Made by a program: the position numbers and the translations under genes. A stretch of DNA of 64,000 nucleotides from UBA9676 sp963837105. Its GTDB lineage: Bacteria; Actinomycetota; Actinomycetes; Streptosporangiales; Streptosporangiaceae. Below the pieces are notes generated by a model, which ran no database searches, was not told the DNA's origin, and saw only the letters and a program-made list of their open reading frames with translations. The stretch lies in the NCBI GenBank assembly GCA_963837105.1, contig CAWIMG010000035.1, positions 128,240 to 192,239 on the forward strand. The letters are read 5' to 3'. Positions 15,360-24,871 of the stretch are shown piece after piece; the first letter of the stretch is position 1; every line of letters starts with the position of its first letter.

Positions 15360-16721
15360 TTAGGGGTTGGTGGGGTTCAGGTCGGCCGTGATCTTCGCCA
15401 GCGGCTGCAGGGTGTTGTCCACGACCTGGGCCTCAACCGGGAACTTCGTGCCCTTCTGCCACTGGATGCCGACCGGCGGGGTGATCGCCACCCCCGGCGC
15501 GGGACTACTGGAGGTGAAGTTCAGCGGCCCGGCCACCGCCTCCGGCAGGTTGACCTTGTGGATGGCGGCGGCGACCTCGGCCTTGTCGTGCGGGTCGCTT
15601 GCCTTGATCAGGGCCGCGTGGGCGGCCTCGAACAGGCTGTAGTTACTGATGTTGGAGTTCCACTGACCGTTGGTCGCCGACTCGAACTCGTTGGCCAGCT
15701 GCTGGCAGGTCTCCCCGGTGAACGAGGACTTCCACGGCAGCGACGGCGCCCACCAGGCGTCGGTGGCGACGTTGTAGGCCAGCGGCCCGAGCGCGTAGGC
15801 GTCGGGCGGGAACAGCAGCACCTTGGCCACGGTCGCCAGCTTCGGCTTGAAACCCTGCTGCGCCGACTGCTTCCACATGGTGGCGAAGTCGGGTGGCAGC
15901 GGGACGTTGGTGAAGAAGTCGGCGCCGGACGCCTTGAACTGGGAGATCATCGACGAGTAGTCCGTGGTCCCGTCGGGGTAGGGAGAGGACAGCACCATCT
16001 TGTAGCCCGCGGCCGTCACGATCGGCGGGAACACCGCGCGGAACGCGTTGCCGTCGGAGTCGTTGGGGAACGCGGCCGCGACGATCTTGTTGGTGTGGAG
16101 CCGGGCGTGGATCCGGTCCCACATCGGGATGAAGCACTTCGCCAGGTGCTCGGCACCCAGGAAATACATGACCACGTACTTGGGCTTGAGCGTCGGCTTG
16201 GCCGGGTTGCCGCCGAGATTGATGTACCAGGCCTCCCATGGGATGTTCGCGCAGATCAGCGGCGTGCCAAGAGACTCCGCCTGACTGGCTACCGCGTTCA
16301 CGGTTTCCGGCGTGGACGAGGCGAGCAGCAGGTCCACATGGTCGGACAGGATGGCGGTCCGGGCCAGGTCCCCGGCCCGGGTCGGGCTGGACTGGGTGTC
16401 GTAGGACTTGATGGTGACCGGGTAGGTCTTGCCGCCGATCTTGAACCCGTTCTTGTACGGGGCCGTCTGCTTGATCTTGGAGATCACCCAGTTGTCCGGC
16501 GCACCGAATCCGGCCAGCGAACCGGTCAGCGGGTGGATCCAGCCGATCGTGATGCTGCTGGTGCTGCCCGTATTGGCGCCCTTGACGCCGGAACTGCACG
16601 CCTGGAGCAGTCCGCCGGTCCCCATCGCGGCCGCGCCTGCGCCGACCGCGCGCAGCAGGTTCCGCCGGTTGATGCCGCCGACCGGTCTGATGCTGCCGGA
16701 GGGCTCAGTCTGGTCAGTCAT
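15360..16721 (-). CDS. livK: ABC transporter substrate-binding lipoprotein (LivK-like)
   Basis: 453-residue periplasmic-binding-protein type I receptor (Peripla_BP_6). The N-terminus has a twin-arginine motif (RRNLLRA) followed by a lipobox LLQAC, so it is probably exported folded by Tat and anchored as a lipoprotein. The mature part starts ITIGWIHPLTGSLAGFG and includes SYDTQSSPTRAGDLARTAI, the usual ligand-lobe segment. AAGGAG-like bases lie 9 bases before the ATG. It heads the livK-G-F-H-M unit. Upstream is a 760-bp gap (16722-17482) with promoters facing both ways and no gene. The real ligand is unknown. Confidence 0.9.
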   Translation of the reverse strand: MTDQTEPSGSIRPVGGINRRNLLRAVGAGAAAMGTGGLLQACSSGVKGANTGSTSSITIGWIHPLTGSLAGFGAPDNWVISKIKQTAPYKNGFKIGGKTYPVTIKSYDTQSSPTRAGDLARTAILSDHVDLLLASSTPETVNAVASQAESLGTPLICANIPWEAWYINLGGNPAKPTLKPKYVVMYFLGAEHLAKCFIPMWDRIHARLHTNKIVAAAFPNDSDGNAFRAVFPPIVTAAGYKMVLSSPYPDGTTDYSSMISQFKASGADFFTNVPLPPDFATMWKQSAQQGFKPKLATVAKVLLFPPDAYALGPLAYNVATDAWWAPSLPWKSSFTGETCQQLANEFESATNGQWNSNISNYSLFEAAHAALIKASDPHDKAEVAAAIHKVNLPEAVAGPLNFTSSSPAPGVAITPPVGIQWQKGTKFPVEAQVVDNTLQPLAKITADLNPTNP

Positions 16722-17100
16722 ATGTCATCGATCTCCTTGTGAGGTCCTGTCGCAGAGGCGGGAACCGGACCGCGGCAACCCGGGCCGGAGCCAGTCCCCA
16801 TCGCCAGGGAGCGTCCGGCAGCCCATGGATACTGGGTGGCCGCCCCGCTCGCTTCCTGGCACTTCATTACGTCCCCTAGACGTCGGCGCCCGCCTCACGC
16901 CGGCGTCCGAGGCCCGCCTCGAACCAACGCTCAGCCCAAGATCAGGTACTGCGAGATGAAGCATAGCCAGTGTGCGCTTCGCGTACGACTATGCGCAATG
17001 CAGAAATTTATTCACTTGTGACACGTTCGCCGCGCGACCAGCCGTGGCGGCCGGGTACGGGTCTGCCCGCGCGCGTCCGCGCCAGGAACGTTCTGCCGAG

Positions 17101-17134
17101 AACCTAGACTTGCCGGCCAGCACTGTCAACAATC
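17101..17134 (-). promoter_or_regulatory. Promoter and putative GntR operator toward livK
   Basis: On the minus strand TTGACA (17129-17124), a 17-base spacer and TAGGTT (17106-17101) make a good vegetative promoter facing livK, about 370 bases away. The -35 is embedded in GATTGTTGACAGTG (17134-17121), which is nearly repeated, facing the other way, at 17264-17277 before the gntR gene. The GT-TG-AC core fits the general GntR-family operator pattern GT-N-AC. Confidence 0.5.
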
Positions 17135-17263
17135 TTGCCGCCGTACTTTCCAGCGCCCGGCCTGCGGCGGTCGTCAGCGGCAGCTAGCTGGCTGGGACCA
17201 GCCGGAAAGCGACGGCGCCAGAGCCGGCCTGGGCACCGCAGGCACCCCGGGCCGCGGCACCAA

Positions 17264-17296
17264 AGATCGTTGACAATATCGCTTTCACTGCCATAC
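17264..17296 (+). promoter_or_regulatory. Promoter and putative GntR operator toward gntR
   Basis: GATCGTTGACAATA (17264-17277) contains the -35 TTGACA (17269-17274); CATACT (17291-17296) follows after 16 bases as a -10. The gntR start is about 185 bases downstream. The box shares GATYGTTGACA with the divergent livK promoter, so one regulator may bind both. Confidence 0.5.
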
Positions 17297-17482
17297 TTTG
17301 CCGGGCAGGACCGCGCTGCTGGCCGGCCGTTGCCGGCTGGCTCGCGGCGATGGGGCGTGCCGGGAACCAGGCGGCCAGGCATCGGCGGGTGGCCATGGCG
17401 GTTACCTCCCGGGGTGGGATGAGGCACGGCGCCGCGGTCAGGCTGTTCAGGTGTGCGCCGGTAACCGGAAGGAGCGGCAAGG

Positions 17483-18193
17483 ATGCCGGAGGAGGACCCG
17501 AAGCCGGCGGTGACCGCGGCGATCCGGGCGGCGATTCTGCGCGGGGAATTCGCGCCCCGGCAGCGGCTGGTCGAGGTCGATCTGTGCGAGCGCTTCGGCA
17601 CCTCCCGGTTCATTCTCCGCGCCGCGCTGCAGGAACTGGCGGCACAGGGCCTGGTCGAGTTCCAGCGGAACCGGGGGGCGCGCGTCCGTGAGGTGTCCCT
17701 GGCCGAGGCCATCGAGATCACCGAGATCCGCGTTCTGCTGGAAGGCCACCTGGCCGCGCGGGCGGCGGAACGCATCACCCGCCCGGGTGCGGCCATGCTG
17801 CGGGGGATCGTCAAGGACATGCGCGCCGCGGTCGCGAAATCGGAACTGCTGGCCTACAGCGACCTCAACGCGCGCCTGCACGCCACGATCCGCGACCTGG
17901 GGGCACACCCGACGGCATCCCGCCTGCTCCAGCAGTTGCGTGACCAGACGGTCCGCCACCAGTTCTCGCTGTCCCTGGTGCCGGGCCGGCCAACGGTCTC
18001 GCTGCCGCAGCACGAGGCGATTGTCGCGGCCATCACCGCACACAAACCGGACGAGGCCCAGCAGGCCATGCACGAGCACCTGCAGAGTGTCATTCAGGCT
18101 TTCCAGGCGCTCGCCGCCGCCGCAATGACCGGTGCCGGCCCGGCCCGCCGGGCCCGCGGCCGGCCAGGTCAGCTGGTACGCCGCAGCACGTAG
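17483..18193 (+). CDS. GntR family transcriptional regulator (FadR/FCD type)
   Basis: 236-residue DNA-binding regulator. The N-terminal winged helix (about residues 8-70) has the family pattern ILRGEFAPRQRLVEVDLCER, FGTSRFILRAALQELAAQGL and NRGARVREVS. The C-terminal all-helical FCD domain (about 80-210) contains ITEIRVLLEG and the metal/ligand histidine stretch LNARLHATIRDLG and PQHEAIVAAI. These domains usually bind small organic acids. It diverges from the livKGFHM transporter, and similar promoter boxes lie before both, so it most likely controls the transporter and itself. Its 3' end overlaps the convergent polyprenyl synthase gene by 25 bases. Confidence 0.88.
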   Translation: MPEEDPKPAVTAAIRAAILRGEFAPRQRLVEVDLCERFGTSRFILRAALQELAAQGLVEFQRNRGARVREVSLAEAIEITEIRVLLEGHLAARAAERITRPGAAMLRGIVKDMRAAVAKSELLAYSDLNARLHATIRDLGAHPTASRLLQQLRDQTVRHQFSLSLVPGRPTVSLPQHEAIVAAITAHKPDEAQQAMHEHLQSVIQAFQALAAAAMTGAGPARRARGRPGQLVRRST

Positions 18194-19164
18194 TCGCACA
18201 TGGTCTCGAAGGCGGCCCGGGCGGGGACATCGGGCAGCCCGGCCACCTGCTCGCTCGCGGTGCCCGCCCACCGCCGCAAGTCCGCACGCGCCGCCGTCAG
18301 CGCCGGGTCGGCCCGCAGCAGCGCAAGCGCCTCCGCGTGCAATTCCGGGTCGGTCAGGTCGGCCGTGGTCAGCAACTGCCGCAACCGCGCGCCCGCCGGG
18401 TCGGCCGAGGCCAGCGCGTGCAGCACCGGCAGGGACTGGACCCCTTCCCGCAGGTCGGTGCCGGCCGCCTTGCCCGTCTCCGCCGAGTCGCTGGTGACGT
18501 CGAGGATGTCATCGGACAGCTGGAAGGCCACCCCGATGGCCTGGCAGGCGGCGGTGACCCTGGCCACCACCTCCGGCGGCGCGCCGGAGAACATCGCCCC
18601 GAACCGGCCGGCGGTGGCGATGAGTGAGCCGGTCTTGTCCCGCACCACCCGCAGGTAGTGCGCCAGCGGATCGGCGCCCGGTCCGGGGCCGACGGTCTCG
18701 GCTATCTGCCCGCTGACCAGCTGGGTGAAGGTCTCGGCCTGAATCCGGATCGCCTCGGCGCCCAGATCGGACACGATCGCCGAGGCACGGGCGAACAGGA
18801 AGTCCCCGGTGAGGATCGCGATCATGTTGCCCCAGCGGGAGTTGGCGCTCTCGTGGCCGCGCCGGACCAGCGCCTCGTCCATCACGTCGTCGTGATACAG
18901 GGTGGCGAGATGGGTCAGTTCGATGGCGACCGCGGCCGGCACGATCCGGTCGTCGGCGGGGTTGCCGAACTGGGCCGCCAGCAGCACCAGGGTGGCCCGG
19001 AACCGCTTGCCGCCGGCGTCAATGAGGTGCCGCGACGCCGAGGTGAGCAGGGCATCCTCGGCCCGCACCGCATCGGCCAGGGCCACCTCCACCTCCGCCA
19101 GGGCCGTCTTCAGCTCCGCCGCCAGCGAGGTGTCGGCCAGTTCCACGGGGACAGCTGCGATCAC
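18169..19164 (-). CDS. Long-chain trans-polyprenyl diphosphate synthase (menaquinone side chain)
   Basis: 331-residue all-alpha isoprenyl diphosphate synthase. The first Asp-rich motif is DDVMD (YHDDVMDEALVRRG, about residue 95) and the second DDILD (QLSDDILDVTSD, about residue 220). Residues just before the first motif (THLATLYH) are bulky-to-small, consistent with a long product such as an octa- or nonaprenyl chain for menaquinone; length is not provable from sequence. GTG start with GGGAG upstream. It lies 78 bases downstream of nuoN on the same strand, so quinone side-chain synthesis is likely expressed with complex I. Its 3' end overlaps gntR. Confidence 0.88.
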   Translation of the reverse strand: MIAAVPVELADTSLAAELKTALAEVEVALADAVRAEDALLTSASRHLIDAGGKRFRATLVLLAAQFGNPADDRIVPAAVAIELTHLATLYHDDVMDEALVRRGHESANSRWGNMIAILTGDFLFARASAIVSDLGAEAIRIQAETFTQLVSGQIAETVGPGPGADPLAHYLRVVRDKTGSLIATAGRFGAMFSGAPPEVVARVTAACQAIGVAFQLSDDILDVTSDSAETGKAAGTDLREGVQSLPVLHALASADPAGARLRQLLTTADLTDPELHAEALALLRADPALTAARADLRRWAGTASEQVAGLPDVPARAAFETMCDYVLRRTS

Positions 19165-19242
19165 TCAAGCTCCCAGTCAATGTGCACGCCGTGCCACCAG
19201 GGTGTCATGCGGCGGTGCGGGCACCAAGACTGCGGGCCGGCA

Positions 19243-20871
19243 TCAGCGCACGAACAGGTGCGAGGCGGCATGGTTCGCCAGGTTCAGCAGCGGCCCCGGG
19301 ACGATCCCGAAGACCAGGGTGGTGACCGCGCCGAACGCGACCGCGGCGCCGGTGAACAGGCCAGGGCGGATCACGGCTGGCCCGTCCGGCGCGGGCTCGC
19401 TGAAGAACATCAGCACGATCACCCGCACGTAGAAGAAGGCTGCGATAGCGCTGGCCAGCACGCCGACGATAACCAGCGGCAGCGCCCCGCCCGCGATGGC
19501 CGCCTGGAACACTGCGAACTTGCCGATGAAGCCGCTGGTCAGCGGGATTCCGGCGAAGGCCAGCAGGAAGAACGCGAACACCCCGGCGATCAGCGGCGAC
19601 CGGCGGCCCAGGCCCGCCCACTTGGACAGGTGGTTGGCCTCGCCAGCCGGGTCCCGGACCAGGGTGATCACCGCGAACGCGCCGATGGTGGTGAACCCGT
19701 ACACGGCCAGGTAGAACAGCGTGCTGGACAGCCCCGCCACGCTCGCCGCGATGACGCCGGTCAGCAGGAACCCGCCGTGCGCGATGGAGGAGTAGGCGAG
19801 CAGCCGTTTCACATCCGTCTGGGTGATCGCGATGATGGCGCCGGCCAGCATGGTCAGGATCGCCACCACCCACAGCGCGGGCCGCCAGTCCCAGGTGAGC
19901 TGGCCGAACGCCACGTAGTACACGCGCATCAGCGCGCCGAAGGCGGAGACCACGGTGCAGGACGCCATCAGCGCGGTGACCGGGGTGGGTGCGCCCTGGT
20001 AGACGTCAGGCTTCCAGCTCTGGAACGGCACCGCGCCGATCTTGAACAGCAGGCCGATCCCGAGCAGCGCGATGCCGGCGTAGAGCAGGGTCGAGCTGCC
20101 CACGTCCGACCCGGCCGCGGCCGCGATCGCGCCCAGGTTGACCGAGCCCGAGTAGCCGTACAGCATGGCCACCCCGAACAGGAAGAACGCGGACGAGAAG
20201 GCCCCCAGCAGGAAGTACTTCATCGCCGCTTCCTGCGACAGCAGGCGCCGGCGGCGGGCCAGCCCGCACAGCAGGTACAGCGGCAGGGACAGCACTTCCA
20301 GGGCCACGAACATGGTGAGCAGGTCGTTCGCGGCCGGGAAGAGCAGCATGCCGCCGACCGCGAACATGGTCAGCGGGTACACCTCGGTGTGGCTGGCGCC
20401 GGCCAGCAGGCCCTCCCGCTCCTCGGCGCTGCCGGGGACGGCAGCCGCCTGGGCCACGAAGTGACCGCCGGCCTGGCCGGACTCGGCCAGCAGCAGCACG
20501 CTGGCGAAGGCGAGCACCAGGATCGTGCCCTGGATGAACAGGGTCGGCCCGTCCACCCCGACCGCGCCCATCGCCACCAGGTGGCCCGGGCCGCCATGGC
20601 TGAACAGCGAGGGTGTCGCGGCCACCACGATGAGAAGGACGAACGCCACCGCCAGGCCGGCCAGCGCGAGCCCCAGCTGCACCGGCCGCCGCCGGGGGCG
20701 GGGCACGAACGCCTCGACCAGCACGCCTGCCACGGCCACCCCGAACACCACCAGCATCGGCAGCAGCTGCCGGTATTCGATGCTGGGCGGGGTGATGGTG
20801 ATGGTGGCGGCGGCCAGCTGCTGGTAGCCGGCGTGGGCCAGGACCGCGGTTGCTGCCGCGGGCGCCGTCAT
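19243..20871 (-). CDS. nuoN: NADH-quinone oxidoreductase subunit N
   Basis: 542-residue antiporter-like membrane subunit of complex I with about 14 hydrophobic segments. Key features are the conserved Glu/Lys-bearing helices, such as FVALEVLSLPLYLLCGLARR (about residue 150) and IGAVPFQSWKPDVYQGAPTP (about residue 265), and IAITQTDVKRLLAYSSIAHG. It helps pump protons when menaquinone is reduced. The ATG overlaps the nuoM stop (ATGA). It is the last gene of the nuoA-N block; no terminator is seen before the polyprenyl synthase gene. Confidence 0.95.
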   Translation of the reverse strand: MTAPAAATAVLAHAGYQQLAAATITITPPSIEYRQLLPMLVVFGVAVAGVLVEAFVPRPRRRPVQLGLALAGLAVAFVLLIVVAATPSLFSHGGPGHLVAMGAVGVDGPTLFIQGTILVLAFASVLLLAESGQAGGHFVAQAAAVPGSAEEREGLLAGASHTEVYPLTMFAVGGMLLFPAANDLLTMFVALEVLSLPLYLLCGLARRRRLLSQEAAMKYFLLGAFSSAFFLFGVAMLYGYSGSVNLGAIAAAAGSDVGSSTLLYAGIALLGIGLLFKIGAVPFQSWKPDVYQGAPTPVTALMASCTVVSAFGALMRVYYVAFGQLTWDWRPALWVVAILTMLAGAIIAITQTDVKRLLAYSSIAHGGFLLTGVIAASVAGLSSTLFYLAVYGFTTIGAFAVITLVRDPAGEANHLSKWAGLGRRSPLIAGVFAFFLLAFAGIPLTSGFIGKFAVFQAAIAGGALPLVIVGVLASAIAAFFYVRVIVLMFFSEPAPDGPAVIRPGLFTGAAVAFGAVTTLVFGIVPGPLLNLANHAASHLFVR

Positions 20872-22562
20872 GGGGCCACCACCTTCGAGGTCTGGGTCAC
20901 CTTGCCGCCCGCCTTCTTACTGACCCGGACGACCAGTGCGGAGCTGGGATGGGGTGGCACCGGGTCGGTGGCGTGCACCTGCACCAGCGTCCGGGAGACG
21001 GCGGGATTGATGATGTTCAGCAGCGGCTGCGGGTAGACGCCGAACACGATGATGAGCGCGATCAGTGGCCCGACCGCCCACAGCTCCCTGGCCTTGAGGT
21101 CACCGAAGTGGGCGACCTCTTCCCGGACCGGCCCGGTCATCGTGCGCTGGTACATCCACAAGATGTAGATGGCCGACAGGATGACCGCGATGGTCGCCGC
21201 CACCGCCGCCGCCTTGTACCTGGTGAACGTGCCGACCAGGACCAGGAACTCGCTGACGAACGTGGACAGGCCCGGCAGCGACAGCCCCGCCAGGCCGGCG
21301 ATCAGGAACAGGCCGGCCAGCACCGGGGCCACCTTCTGCACTCCCCCGTAGTCGGAGATCAGGTGAGAGCGCCGCCGCACGATCAGGAAGCCGGCGATCA
21401 GGAACAGCGCGCCGGTGGCGAAGCCGTGGTTGACCATGTACAGGGTCGCGCCGGACTGGCCCTGGCTGGTCAGCACGAAGATGCCCAGCGCGATCAGGCC
21501 GAAGTGGGAGATCGAGGTGTAGGCGATCAGCCGCTTCATGTCCCGCTGGCCGATGGCCACGATCGCCCCGTACAGGATCCCGACCACCGCCATGACCAGC
21601 ACCAGTGGCGTGAAGTAATGGGCTGCCGACGGGAACAGCTCCAGGCAGTACCGGATCATGCCGAACGTGCCGACCTTGTCCAGCACGCCGACCAGCAGTA
21701 CCGCCGCGCCGGGCTGGGCCGAGGTAGCCGCGTCCGGCAGCCAGGTGTGGAACGGCCACAGCGGCGCCTTGATCGCGAAGGCGACGAAGAACCCGAGGAA
21801 CAGCCACCGCTGGGTACCGGGGCTGAGCGCCAGGTGGGTCAGCTGGCTGAACAGGAAGGTGCCCGGCTGGCCGCCGCGGGTGGAGTACACATACAGCGCG
21901 ATCACCGCGGCCAGCATGAGCAGGCCGCCCAGCAGGCTGTAGAGCAGGAACTTCACCGCCGCGTACTGGCGCTGCCCGACGCCGTAGCTGCCGATCATGA
22001 AGTACATCGGGATCAGCATGGCCTCGAACAGCACATAGAACAGGAAGACGTCGGTGGCCGCGAAGATCCCGATCACCATCGCCTCGAGCAGCAGCATCCA
22101 GACGAAGTAGGTCTTGACGCTGTGCCGGGGCCGGGCGGCGGCCGGTGCCGCGGCACCCGGCCCGGCCGCGGCGGCACCGTTACCGGCGGGGCCGGCGGCA
22201 GGCAGTGGATCGGCGTCGTTCCACGAGGCCAGCACCACCACCGGCATCAGGACCGCGGTCATGCCGATCAGCACCAGCCCGATGCCATCCACGCCCACCG
22301 CGTAGTGGATGCCGAACTGCGGGATCCACTGATAGGTCTGGGTGAACTGGAAAGCGGCCCCGTTCGGCTTGAAGCTGACGATCATCGCGATCGTCACCGC
22401 CAGCGTCAGCAGCGACACCACCAGCGCCAGCCGCTTGGCCAGCAGGCCGCGGGCGCGGGCGCCGGCCTCGTCGGCAGCGCCGGCGCCGGGTATCACCGCG
22501 AGCACCAGCGCGCCCACGGCCGGGATGGCCATCGTGACGGTCAGCCAGGGAAACGTGCTCAT
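20868..22562 (-). CDS. nuoM: NADH-quinone oxidoreductase subunit M
   Basis: 564-residue antiporter-like membrane subunit. The start ATG at 22562 is chosen because the protein then begins MSTFPWLTVTMAIP in the first membrane helix; upstream sequence in that frame is not NuoM-like. Diagnostic segments are FYVLFEAMLIPMYFMIG, IKAPLWPFHTWLPDAATSAQ and KRLIAYTSISHFGLIALG. A loop of about 30 Ala/Gly/Pro-rich residues (near residue 130) is inserted before the helix KTYFVWMLLLEAM. It overlaps nuoN by 4 bases and follows nuoL after 16 bases. Confidence 0.95.
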   Translation of the reverse strand: MSTFPWLTVTMAIPAVGALVLAVIPGAGAADEAGARARGLLAKRLALVVSLLTLAVTIAMIVSFKPNGAAFQFTQTYQWIPQFGIHYAVGVDGIGLVLIGMTAVLMPVVVLASWNDADPLPAAGPAGNGAAAAGPGAAAPAAARPRHSVKTYFVWMLLLEAMVIGIFAATDVFLFYVLFEAMLIPMYFMIGSYGVGQRQYAAVKFLLYSLLGGLLMLAAVIALYVYSTRGGQPGTFLFSQLTHLALSPGTQRWLFLGFFVAFAIKAPLWPFHTWLPDAATSAQPGAAVLLVGVLDKVGTFGMIRYCLELFPSAAHYFTPLVLVMAVVGILYGAIVAIGQRDMKRLIAYTSISHFGLIALGIFVLTSQGQSGATLYMVNHGFATGALFLIAGFLIVRRRSHLISDYGGVQKVAPVLAGLFLIAGLAGLSLPGLSTFVSEFLVLVGTFTRYKAAAVAATIAVILSAIYILWMYQRTMTGPVREEVAHFGDLKARELWAVGPLIALIIVFGVYPQPLLNIINPAVSRTLVQVHATDPVPPHPSSALVVRVSKKAGGKVTQTSKVVAP

Positions 22563-22578
22563 GCGACTCCGCCCCCCT

Positions 22579-24519
22579 TCAGATCCGGACCAGCAGCAGC
22601 GCGCCCACCAGCAGCACCGCACCGATGAGCATGGACAGGGCGTAGGAGCGGACGAAGCCGGTCTGCACCCGGCGCACCCGTCCCGAGGTGCCGCCCACGG
22701 TGGCGGCGACGGTATTGACCAGGCCGTCCACACCGCGATTGTCGAAGTACACCGACAGCCGGGTCAGCCACTGGCCGGGCCGCATCAGCAGCGATTCGTT
22801 GACCGCGTCGCCGTACAGATCCCGGCGGGCGGCGGTGACCGGGAACCGGGCCGCCGGGGCGGTGACAGGTACCGGGCGGCGCCCGTAGAGCGCCCAGGCG
22901 GCCGCGACCGCGAGCAGCACCAGCACCAGCGCCGCGATCCCGGACGCGCTGAACAGCGGCGGCTCTGCGGGGACGTAGCCGGTCACCGGGCCCAGGAAAA
23001 GGGCGAGCCGGTCGCCCAGGATCTCGTAGGCGCCGAACCCGAAGGCCCCGATCGCGAGCAGGATCATCGGCGAGGTCATGACCGGCGGCACCTCGTGCGG
23101 ATCGGCCCCAGGGTCCCAGCGGCGTTCCCCGGTGAAGGTCATGAACATCACCCGGCTCATGTAGAACGCGGTCAGGCCGGCCCCGATCAGCGCCGCCAGG
23201 CCGAAGATCCAGCCGGACGCGCCGCCCTTGGCGAATGCGGCGTCGATGACCGTGTCCTTGGCGAAGAAGCCGGAGAACGGCGGGATACCGATGATCGCCA
23301 GATAGCAGGCCCCGAACGTGACGAAGGTGATCGGCATGACCGTGCGCAGGCCACCGAAGCGCCGCATGTCCACCTCGTCGTTCATCTCATGCTTGATCGA
23401 GCCCGCGCCCAGGAACAGCCCCGCCTTGAAGAAGCCGTGCGCGAGCAGCAGGGCGATCGCGAACGGGTACCCGGGCGGCCCCAGCCCGGCGGCCAGCATC
23501 ATGTAGCCGATCTGGCTCATGGTGGAGCCAGCCAGTGCCTTCTTGATGTCGTCCTTGGCGCAGCTGATGATCGCCCCGAAGAGCAGCGTCGCCGCGCCCA
23601 CGATGGTGACCGCCAGCCGGGCCTGCGGGGAAACGTCGAAGATCGGGCCGGACCGGACGATCAGGTACACGCCGGCGGTGACCATGGTGGCCGCGTGGAT
23701 GAGGGCGGAGACGGGGGTGGGGCCCTCCATCGCGTCCAGCAGCCAGGACTGCAGCGGCAGCTGGGCCGACTTGCCGCAGGCGCCGAGCAGCAGCAGCAGG
23801 CCGATCGCGGTGGCCACACCGTGGCTGGCCGAGCCGATCTGGCTGAAGACGCCGGTGAAGGAAACCGAGCCGAACTCGGCGAACATCAGCATGATCGCCA
23901 GCGACAGGCCGGCGTCGCCGACCCGGTTGGCGATGAACGCCTTCTTGGCCGCGACCGCGGCCGACGGCTTGTACTGCCAGAAGCCGATCAGCAGGTAGGA
24001 GGTCAGGCCGACGCCTTCCCACCCCACGTACAGCACCAGGTAGTTGTTGGCCAGCACCAGCAGCAGCATCGAGGCCACGAACAGGTTCATGTAGCCGAAG
24101 AAGCGGCGCCGCTCGGGGTCGTGCGACATGTAGCCAACCGCGAATATGTGGATCAGCGAGCCGACCCCGGTGATCAGCAGCACGAAACAGATGGACAGCT
24201 GGTCCAGCCGCAGTCCCACCGGCACGTTGAAGCGGGCCACATGGATCCAGGTGAACAGGGTGAGCTGCCGGATCCGCTGGTTGCCGGGGTAGCCGAGCAT
24301 GGCCAGGTAGGCGAGCACGCCGTAGCCGAACGCGGCCAGCGGCATCGCGACCCCGACCAGGTGGCCCCACCGGTTGGTCCGCCGCCCGCCGAGCAGCAGG
24401 ATCACCGCGCCGGCCAGCGGGAAAGCCAGCAGCAGCCACATCGCCCGCTGGACACCGACCGCGGGCAGCGCCGCCGTCGCCGGCGCCACCGCGGGCAGGG
24501 CAGCAAGATTGCCTGTCAC
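22579..24519 (-). CDS. nuoL: NADH-quinone oxidoreductase subunit L
   Basis: 646-residue distal antiporter-like subunit with about 16 membrane segments. Clear NuoL segments are YVGWEGVGLTSYLLIGFW, the QLPLQSWLLDAMEGPTPVSA loop, IHAATMVTAGVYLIVRSGP and MSQIGYMMLAAGLG. The long C-terminal lateral helix region is present (about residues 500-600). GTG start with GAGGAG about 8 bases upstream. It lies 52 bases after nuoK on the same strand. It moves protons at the far end of the membrane arm. Confidence 0.95.
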   Translation of the reverse strand: MTGNLAALPAVAPATAALPAVGVQRAMWLLLAFPLAGAVILLLGGRRTNRWGHLVGVAMPLAAFGYGVLAYLAMLGYPGNQRIRQLTLFTWIHVARFNVPVGLRLDQLSICFVLLITGVGSLIHIFAVGYMSHDPERRRFFGYMNLFVASMLLLVLANNYLVLYVGWEGVGLTSYLLIGFWQYKPSAAVAAKKAFIANRVGDAGLSLAIMLMFAEFGSVSFTGVFSQIGSASHGVATAIGLLLLLGACGKSAQLPLQSWLLDAMEGPTPVSALIHAATMVTAGVYLIVRSGPIFDVSPQARLAVTIVGAATLLFGAIISCAKDDIKKALAGSTMSQIGYMMLAAGLGPPGYPFAIALLLAHGFFKAGLFLGAGSIKHEMNDEVDMRRFGGLRTVMPITFVTFGACYLAIIGIPPFSGFFAKDTVIDAAFAKGGASGWIFGLAALIGAGLTAFYMSRVMFMTFTGERRWDPGADPHEVPPVMTSPMILLAIGAFGFGAYEILGDRLALFLGPVTGYVPAEPPLFSASGIAALVLVLLAVAAAWALYGRRPVPVTAPAARFPVTAARRDLYGDAVNESLLMRPGQWLTRLSVYFDNRGVDGLVNTVAATVGGTSGRVRRVQTGFVRSYALSMLIGAVLLVGALLLVRI

Positions 24520-24571
24520 CGCAGCTCCTCTGCAACGGCCCGGGGGAACGGCCCACCCGGGCCACCCCGAG

Positions 24572-24871
24572 TCAATACTTCAGCAGGTTCGCGTCGTCCA
24601 CCGACGCGGACCTGCGGGTACGGAAGATCGCCATCAGGATCGCCAGCCCGACCACCACCTCGGCGGCCGCGACCACCATCACGAAGAACGCGATGACCTG
24701 CCCGTCCACCGTGCCGTGCAGCCGGGCGAAGGCCACGAACGCCAGGTTGACCGCGTTCAGCATGAGCTCGACGCACATGAAGATGACGATCGCGTTGCGG
24801 CGCACCAGCACACCGACCGCGCCGATCACGAACAGGATCACGGCCAGTGCGACGTAGTTACCCGGATTCAT
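24572..24871 (-). CDS. nuoK: NADH-quinone oxidoreductase subunit K
   Basis: 99-residue membrane subunit with three hydrophobic segments, the normal length for NuoK. The conserved glutamate helix FMCVELMLNAVNLAFVAFAR and the second glutamate in MVVAAAEVVVGLAILMAIFR, both on the proton path of complex I, are present. It begins MNPGNYVALAVILFVIGAVG. Its ATG overlaps the nuoJ stop (ATGA), so J and K are coupled as in other actinobacteria. Confidence 0.95.
   Translation of the reverse strand: MNPGNYVALAVILFVIGAVGVLVRRNAIVIFMCVELMLNAVNLAFVAFARLHGTVDGQVIAFFVMVVAAAEVVVGLAILMAIFRTRRSASVDDANLLKY

Noticed and set aside
16972..17010. TTCACTTGTGACA-like bases as a second Rex site in the livK upstream gap
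   Set aside because: The half-sites are in the wrong order (TTCAC before TTGTGA) and do not form the TTGTGAA-N4-TTCACAA palindrome.
18658..21036. A long plus-strand open frame of about 790 codons opposite nuoN and the polyprenyl synthase
   Set aside because: It is a mirror frame of the nuo genes: Gln/His/Arg-rich, no start context, no family motif. Similar long frames at 22342-24696 and 27669-30485 are rejected for the same reason.
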